DNA from: Rhizobium sp. Q54
GTDB lineage: Bacteria; Pseudomonadota; Alphaproteobacteria; Rhizobiales; Beijerinckiaceae
DNA length: 10,970 nucleotides
Assembly: GCA_945903655.1 (NCBI GenBank)
Contig: CAMDOY010000096.1
Span: forward strand, 1-10,970
Direction of reading: 5' to 3'
Below are positions 7,166 through 10,970 of this stretch, piece after piece (the first letter of the stretch is position 1; each line of letters opens with the position of its first letter). The translations under genes and the position numbers were made by a program. The notes under the pieces were generated by a model. It saw nothing but the letters and a program-made list of their open reading frames with translations, had not been told where the DNA came from and did no database searches.

Positions 7166-7332
7166 GGGGCGTCTCGCTGTCTGGCGCTCAGCGTTTGAGA
7201 ATGGCGGTTGTGGCGCAGGCGCGCGCGACCGTCGCCTTTGACAGGCGCAAAACTGTCTTACGGGACATGGGTTTGATTACAGCGGCCCGCCATCTATCAG
7301 GCGCCGCCTGAACGCATGGAATTGACCAAGCA
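7166..7332. other. Gap between the convergent operons, no gene seen
   Basis: Part of the 237-base gap between the two convergent operons. I see no coding sequence with a credible start and family match. It holds a small perfect dyad, TCAGGCG-C-CGCCTGA (7297-7311), which may add to termination of - strand transcripts. Short open frames here are extensions or chance. Confidence 0.4.
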
Positions 7333-7352
7333 GGACGGCTGATCAGCCGTCC
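7333..7352 (-). terminator. Perfect 20-bp palindrome over the stop codon of the - strand operon
   Basis: GGACGGCTGATCAGCCGTCC is perfectly self-complementary and includes the TGA stop (7343-7345 on the - strand) of the last gene of the - strand operon. It could form a strong hairpin at the 3' end of that mRNA. The bases following on the - strand (TGCTTGGTCAATTCC) are only weakly T-rich, so it is a poor classical terminator and may instead stabilise the mRNA end. Confidence 0.45.
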
Positions 7353-8185
7353 ACACCCGCCAGAAACTCCAGGCACAACTTGTTGAACTCACCCGCACAT
7401 TCGATATTCCCCATATGCCCCGCGTTCTCGAAGACATGCAGGCGCGCGTCCTTGATCTTCGGCACGAAGCCGTCGGTGTAGCCGGGGTTGCGCAGGGGAT
7501 CGAGCTTGCCCGCGATGACCAGGGTCGGCACGCGGATGTTGCCGTAGTCGATGGCGTTGCGCTCGGCGCGGGCGTCTTCCTCCTTGGGGAAGGGGGCCTT
7601 GAAACGGGCGACGGCGGTCGCCTCCCAGGCGGCGGGAACCCGGCTCCATTTCCAGCGGCGCTCGATATAGGCGTCATCCGCCGCCCATTTGGGATCGACG
7701 AACATCACCTCGACGATGCGGCGCATATGCTCCTTGGAGCCGTCATAGGTGTTGAGCACCTTGCGCGCGTCATTGTCCGGCGCATCGCCGCCGCCCGAGC
7801 AGCAGGTGACGCTGGCGAGCGGCCAGTCCGGCTGCGTTCGCGCGGCGACCGTCAGGCACAGGCCGCCCGACATGGAGCTACCCATCACATGCACCTTCTC
7901 CACGCACATGGCTTCGATGAAGCGGCGGATATGGGTGATGCGCTTGTTGAACTGGCCGTTGAAGTCGAAGACCTTGTCGGTGAGGCCAAAGCCCAGATGG
8001 TCTGGCGCAAGCACATGATAATGCTGCGCCAGAACCGGCATGTTGTGTTCCCACGAGGTTTCCGCGCAGCCGCCGAACTCCGCCGAATGCAGCAGGAGGA
8101 CGCTTGGTTTGCGGCCCTTGTGCTCGACGCCCGCCTCGAAATAGTGCGTGGTGACGTCGTCGATGGAGATCGTGCGGCCTTGCAT
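7343..8185 (-). CDS. Alpha/beta hydrolase, MCP-hydrolase-like
   Basis: A 280-residue alpha/beta-hydrolase-fold enzyme, cytoplasmic, of the branch that includes meta-cleavage product C-C hydrolases, esterases and lactonases. The triad is visible: S104 in GSSMSGG (102-108), D229 in AGKLDPLRNP and H257 in NAGHMGN. Two small departures from family norms: the nucleophile elbow reads G-S-S-M-S with Ser in place of the final Gly, and the oxyanion segment is LLHSAEFGG (33-39) rather than the usual HG motif. The cap region lies about 130-215 and is Trp/Arg-rich. The start codon is 8 bases after the LLM monooxygenase stop, and an AGGA-type ribosome site overlaps that stop, so the two are probably coupled. 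It is the last gene of the - strand operon. Substrate unknown; hydrolysis of the monooxygenase product is the natural guess. Confidence 0.92.
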   Translation of the reverse strand: MQGRTISIDDVTTHYFEAGVEHKGRKPSVLLLHSAEFGGCAETSWEHNMPVLAQHYHVLAPDHLGFGLTDKVFDFNGQFNKRITHIRRFIEAMCVEKVHVMGSSMSGGLCLTVAARTQPDWPLASVTCCSGGGDAPDNDARKVLNTYDGSKEHMRRIVEVMFVDPKWAADDAYIERRWKWSRVPAAWEATAVARFKAPFPKEEDARAERNAIDYGNIRVPTLVIAGKLDPLRNPGYTDGFVPKIKDARLHVFENAGHMGNIECAGEFNKLCLEFLAGVDG

Positions 8186-8193
8186 GGCGGGTC

Positions 8194-9363
8194 CTATTCG
8201 GCGGCGATGGGCAGATCGAGCGGCTTGGTGCCAGCCAGATCCTTGATCGCGGGATAGACGTCCTTGGCGAAGCGACGGATGTTCTGGGCCGTGCGCTCGT
8301 GATCGAGAAAGCCAGCCTGCATCATCATCAGCAGATGATCGAAGCCGCCGACCAGATCATAGAAGCGCTTGATCTGCGCGATCACCTGATCGGGCGTGCC
8401 ATACATGACCACGCCCTGCTCGCGCTGGAATTCCAGCGTCTGCGCGCGCATGGCGTTCGTGCGGCCCGAGAAGGTGCCCTGCAGGGCCTTCACGTTGAAC
8501 TCCACCGGCACATAGCCGGGGGGGTTGCGGAACTGGGGCTCGGTCTTGGCCGCCATGTACCAGAGCAGTTCCTTCATCCCCGCTTCCGCTTCCGACTCGG
8601 TGTCGGCCACATAGACGAGGGGCATGAAGGCGGTGCCGCCGCCGCCGGGCTGGCCGTTGAGGCGATAGGAGCCGCGATAGGCGTCGAAGAGCTGACGCAC
8701 CTTCTCATATGGCTGCAGGAAGGTCGCGAAGACGAAGCCGCGCGAGGCGGCGCGGGAGATGCCCGCGAAGTCGCTCGAGCCCGTCAGCCAGATCGGGGGA
8801 TGGGGATCCTGATAGGGGCGCGGCCAGATGTTGACGGCGCGGCGCTGGGTGAACTTGCCCTCGAAGTTGAAGGGCTCGTCGTGGCTGGTCCAGGCCTTCT
8901 GCACGAGGTCGATGCCCTCCCACAGGCGCTCGACGGTCTGGGTCGGGTTGGTGTTGGCGGCGAAGATCTCGTAAGGCACGCCGCGCACGAAACCGGCGCT
9001 GAGGCGGCCGCGCGAGATGCAGTCGATCATCGCCATTTCCTCGGCGATGCGCAGGGGGTCGCCACGGTTGGCGACGGGATTGCCGAGAATGCAGATCTCG
9101 CCCTTGCTGGTCTGGCGCGCCAGGATGGCGAGCGAGAGGGGCGCGGCCACATCGAGGCAGGTCGCGGTCTGATGATGCTCGTTGACCATCATGTTCAGGC
9201 CCGCGTCATCGGCGATCATGTATTCGTCGAGATAGCGGTTATAGAGGTCGGCGCCGATCTTGGGATCGAAATGCTTGCTCTCCAGCGATACGCGCATGGT
9301 CGAGAGCGTGTCGAGCGGCGGCAGATGCGGGTAGGGCATCTCTGTGAAGTACCAGGCTTTCAT
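8194..9363 (-). CDS. LLM-class flavin-dependent monooxygenase (luciferase-like)
   Basis: A 389-residue member of the bacterial luciferase-like family, a TIM-barrel enzyme that uses reduced FMN (or F420 in some branches) and O2. Visible signatures: NEHH (61-64), the ILGNPVANRGDPLRIAEE stretch (92-109), SRGRLSAGFVRG-PYE (118-132) and IWLTGSSD (191-198). Length is typical for LLM proteins of the longer subgroup. No reductase domain is present and none is encoded in the window, so reduced flavin must come from a reductase elsewhere. Likely reactions are Baeyer-Villiger oxidation, hydroxylation or oxidative ring or C-S/C-N cleavage; the sequence does not decide. AAGGAG lies 7 bases before the ATG. 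It sits between two alpha/beta hydrolases (gaps of 25 and 8 bases), which fits oxidation followed by hydrolysis. Confidence 0.94.
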   Translation of the reverse strand: MKAWYFTEMPYPHLPPLDTLSTMRVSLESKHFDPKIGADLYNRYLDEYMIADDAGLNMMVNEHHQTATCLDVAAPLSLAILARQTSKGEICILGNPVANRGDPLRIAEEMAMIDCISRGRLSAGFVRGVPYEIFAANTNPTQTVERLWEGIDLVQKAWTSHDEPFNFEGKFTQRRAVNIWPRPYQDPHPPIWLTGSSDFAGISRAASRGFVFATFLQPYEKVRQLFDAYRGSYRLNGQPGGGGTAFMPLVYVADTESEAEAGMKELLWYMAAKTEPQFRNPPGYVPVEFNVKALQGTFSGRTNAMRAQTLEFQREQGVVMYGTPDQVIAQIKRFYDLVGGFDHLLMMMQAGFLDHERTAQNIRRFAKDVYPAIKDLAGTKPLDLPIAAE

Positions 9364-9388
9364 GTCCGGCTCCTTGGGTTTGTCGCGC

Positions 9389-10168
9389 TCAGGCGAGGAA
9401 AGCGTTGACCAGCTTCGCCACTTCGGCGGGCTGTTCGATCTGGGGATAGTGACCAGCGTTGGCGACGGTCACGAAAGAGGCGCCCGGCACAAGCTGGCTA
9501 TAGGCCTTGCCATAGGCGGCGGAGGTGACGCCGTCGTTCGCGCCCCAGATGAACTGGGTGGGGACCTGGATGCGCGGCAGGCGGATCTTCAGCTTGGGGT
9601 TGTGCATATAGGGGTCCCAGCAGAAGCGCGCGAAGCTTTCGAGGTTGCGCGCCACGATGGTGATCTCGGCCTCGGGGGTGTTCGAATAGTCGCGCTTGCC
9701 GAATTCCACATCGTGATACTTGAGGGCTGCGACCTTGGAGGGGTGCAGGGTCCAGATGTCCTGAATGTCGCGGTCAAAGGGGCCGCCGATCTTCACGCCG
9801 AAGGGGTTCACGAGCGAGAGCTTCGAGATGAAGCTGTCGTCCTTGACCGCCATTTCGGCGGCGATCCAGCCGCCAAAGGACAGGCCGAGCACGGGGATCT
9901 TCTTGAGGCCGAGTTTCTCGACGACGTCGAGGAAGATGTAGGAGATGTCGTCCGGGTTGCCGATCCAGTCAGGCCGCTCCGAATTGCCGAAACCGGGGGC
10001 CATGGGCATCACGAGTTCGTGGGTCTTCGCCAGTTCGGCGATGAAGGGCGATGTGCGCTCGTAAGCGGCTTCCTCGCTCAGAAGCACCAGCAGCGGGCTG
10101 CCTGCGCCCATCCGCTCCACTTCAATCTTCATGCCTTGAATCGTCAAGAACTCGGACATTATCTCCAT
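9389..10168 (-). CDS. Alpha/beta hydrolase, first gene of the - strand operon
   Basis: A 259-residue alpha/beta-hydrolase-fold enzyme. The triad is S97 in GLSFGG (95-100), D212 in WGANDGV and H240 in NAGHYPQIEQP; cap roughly residues 120-195. It resembles the esterase, lactonase and C-C hydrolase branch in general form and differs clearly from the other hydrolase of the operon, so the two are not a recent duplication. The segment after the first strand is VLLSEEAAY (28-36) instead of the usual HG motif, so the oxyanion hole is unusual. Start choice: Met1 (10168) has no good ribosome site; Met4 (10159) follows GGAG by only 3 bases; either is possible. It is 25 bases upstream of the LLM gene and divergent from the AraC-type gene, with two dyads in the shared promoter region. 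Confidence 0.9.
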   Translation of the reverse strand: MEIMSEFLTIQGMKIEVERMGAGSPLLVLLSEEAAYERTSPFIAELAKTHELVMPMAPGFGNSERPDWIGNPDDISYIFLDVVEKLGLKKIPVLGLSFGGWIAAEMAVKDDSFISKLSLVNPFGVKIGGPFDRDIQDIWTLHPSKVAALKYHDVEFGKRDYSNTPEAEITIVARNLESFARFCWDPYMHNPKLKIRLPRIQVPTQFIWGANDGVTSAAYGKAYSQLVPGASFVTVANAGHYPQIEQPAEVAKLVNAFLA

Positions 10169-10213
10169 CCCGGTTTGCGGATCTGGGCTGCAGCAAAAGC
10201 ATAGCCGAACCTA

Positions 10214-10233
10214 TTGCCCACAGTGATGGGCAA
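10214..10233. promoter_or_regulatory. Candidate operator, TTGCCCA-N6-TGGGCAA
   Basis: A perfect 7-bp inverted repeat with a 6-base spacer, TTGCCCA (10214-10220) and TGGGCAA (10227-10233). It lies about 45-75 bases upstream of the - strand hydrolase start and about 130 bases upstream of the AraC-type start, in the divergent promoter region. Its size and symmetry fit a dimeric regulator. AraC proteins more often bind direct repeats, so a different regulator is possible. Confidence 0.4.
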
Positions 10234-10259
10234 GCCATGCAGGCGGTCAAGGCCCACTG

Positions 10260-10273
10260 GCGCACGAGTGCGC
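10260..10273. promoter_or_regulatory. Candidate operator, GCGCAC-GA-GTGCGC
   Basis: A perfect 6-bp inverted repeat with a 2-base centre in the same divergent region, 89 bases before the AraC-type start. Its GCGCA/TGCGC half-sites recall the dyads at 4688-4700 and 4780-4796 before the Rieske operon. The 2-base centre makes an RNA hairpin unlikely and a protein site more likely. Confidence 0.35.
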
Positions 10274-10281
10274 AAGGAGTA

Positions 10282-10311
10282 TTCATTTTCGGCAATGACC
10301 TGCGCTATGAT
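10282..10311 (+). promoter_or_regulatory. Possible promoter of the AraC-type gene
   Basis: A -10-like TATGAT (10306-10311, 5 of 6 to TATAAT) is preceded at 18 bases by a poor -35-like TTCATT (10282-10287). It is correctly placed about 50 bases before the ATG at 10362. The weak -35 would fit activator dependence or autoregulation. By-eye match only. Confidence 0.25.
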
Positions 10312-10361
10312 GCAAAAATCGCAATGGGGTCCTCAGGCCCGGGCAGGGAGAGCGCGCACGC

Positions 10362-10970
10362 ATGGAGCCGGTCCTCACCATAGACAAACTGGGTCTGGCC
10401 AACTGGATCGCCACAGGGTCCAGCCCCGACAGTCGGCACGCCCATTTCGTCGCCGCCGACCTGCCGGCTGCGCGCCAGCGCATTCTGGAGGTGAGCCAGG
10501 GCAAGTGCCGGTTCACGGTGTCGGAATCCGGCCCTTTCCTGCAGTTTCGCGAGGCCCACGCCCATGCGGGCCAGGTGGCGATCAAATTTTTCAGCTGGGA
10601 TTGCTTTGGCAAATGCGAGACCTCGGTCACCCGGGCGGCCAGCCATCATGTGAACCTGCATATTCCCCTGAAGGGCTCCTTCGAGGCGCGGCAGGGCGGC
10701 CAGGCCGTCACCGTGCGCCCGGGGGAAATGCTCATGGTCTCGTCCCCGGGCATGATTCGGCGGCGCTGGGAGGGGCCCTGCGATCTCCTGAATGTGGCGA
10801 TCAGCCGCAAGGCGGCGGTCAATGTCTTCTCCCATCTGCCGGACGCCAGCGGCTTGCTCAGCCTGCCCCTGGTGACGATCAACATGAACGAGCACCTCAC
10901 CCTCTCGCATTTCATCGAGACCATCGTGCAGGACCTCGGGCGCGCCCAGCCGTCCCTTTCGACGCCGGAC
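10362..10970 (+). CDS. AraC-family transcriptional regulator, 5' part only
   Basis: The first 203 residues of a regulator cut by the window end; full-length members are about 310-330 residues, with the HTH at the C-terminus outside the window. The visible part matches the AraC-binding-like N-terminal domain in layout: a first beta segment (about 50-85), then HHVNLHIPLKGSFEARQGG (95-113) and the turn VRPGEMLMVSSPGMIRRRW (117-135). The frame has a TGA at 10308-10310 upstream, so the ATG at 10362 is the only reasonable start; GGGAG lies about 11 bases before it. It is divergent from the - strand hydrolase-LLM operon and is the natural candidate to control it in response to the substrate. The call rests on the N-terminal domain only, because the DNA-binding part is not visible. 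Confidence 0.8.
   Translation, partial: MEPVLTIDKLGLANWIATGSSPDSRHAHFVAADLPAARQRILEVSQGKCRFTVSESGPFLQFREAHAHAGQVAIKFFSWDCFGKCETSVTRAASHHVNLHIPLKGSFEARQGGQAVTVRPGEMLMVSSPGMIRRRWEGPCDLLNVAISRKAAVNVFSHLPDASGLLSLPLVTINMNEHLTLSHFIETIVQDLGRAQPSLSTPD

Noticed and set aside
7415..9408. Long + strand open frames (280 and 369 residues) opposite the alpha/beta hydrolase and LLM genes
   Set aside because: No domain patterns and strong Gly/His/Arg bias; the - strand genes show full catalytic motifs and ribosome sites.
9344..10204. 286-residue + strand open frame opposite the first hydrolase
   Set aside because: Asp/Gly/His-rich antisense shadow; no family features.
10305..10910. 201-residue - strand open frame opposite the AraC-type gene
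   Set aside because: Antisense shadow; the + strand frame has an AraC-binding-like domain and remains open to the window end.
1..10970. tRNA, rRNA, CRISPR arrays, phage or conjugation genes
   Set aside because: None seen: no cloverleaf with CCA-type end, no regularly spaced repeats, and no integrase or transposase coding sequence within the window.

Overview
The window is GC-rich and densely coding. Its codon use, its regulators (LysR, AraC with an AraC-binding-like N-terminus) and its clusters of small catabolic enzymes suggest an alphaproteobacterium, probably of the Hyphomicrobiales (Bradyrhizobium/Beijerinckiaceae-like). That placement is inferred from general features, not from a marker gene.

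Layout. (1) Positions 1-149 hold a possible terminator for an upstream gene (66-90) and what looks like the right-hand end of an IS21-family element (about 100-149). (2) From about 150 to 3668 runs a giant surface protein: an Ig-like segment, two IPT/TIG domains, three related Ig/cadherin-like repeats, a Big_3-like repeat, a linker and a C-terminal autotransporter beta-barrel ending in Phe. It lacks a recognisable signal peptide, and its frame is open through the IS-like end to the window edge. Its original 5' end has probably been removed by the insertion. (3) A LysR-type regulator (3703-4677) follows, with an odd start region. (4) A + strand operon (4832-7105) encodes a small Rieske [2Fe-2S] protein, a Lys/Ala-rich protein of unknown function whose start overlaps the Rieske stop, and an ACMSD/gamma-resorcylate-decarboxylase-like amidohydrolase. 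It ends at a clear rho-independent terminator. (5) Converging on it is a - strand operon (10168 down to 7343): alpha/beta hydrolase, LLM-class flavin-dependent monooxygenase, second alpha/beta hydrolase. (6) Divergent from that operon starts an AraC-family regulator (10362 onward), cut by the window end. The shared intergenic region carries two perfect inverted repeats.

How it may work together (inference). The two regulators flank two convergent enzyme operons, an arrangement typical of a peripheral catabolic island. A flavin monooxygenase could oxygenate a cyclic or carbonyl substrate, alpha/beta hydrolases could open the ester, lactone or C-C product, and a metal-dependent amidohydrolase-superfamily enzyme could decarboxylate or hydrolyse an intermediate. 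The Rieske protein would act as electron carrier. The substrate cannot be read from the sequence. No flavin reductase, ferredoxin reductase, transporter or oxygenase large subunit lies in the window, so partners must be elsewhere. The least understood part is the Rieske / Lys-Ala-rich / amidohydrolase trio.
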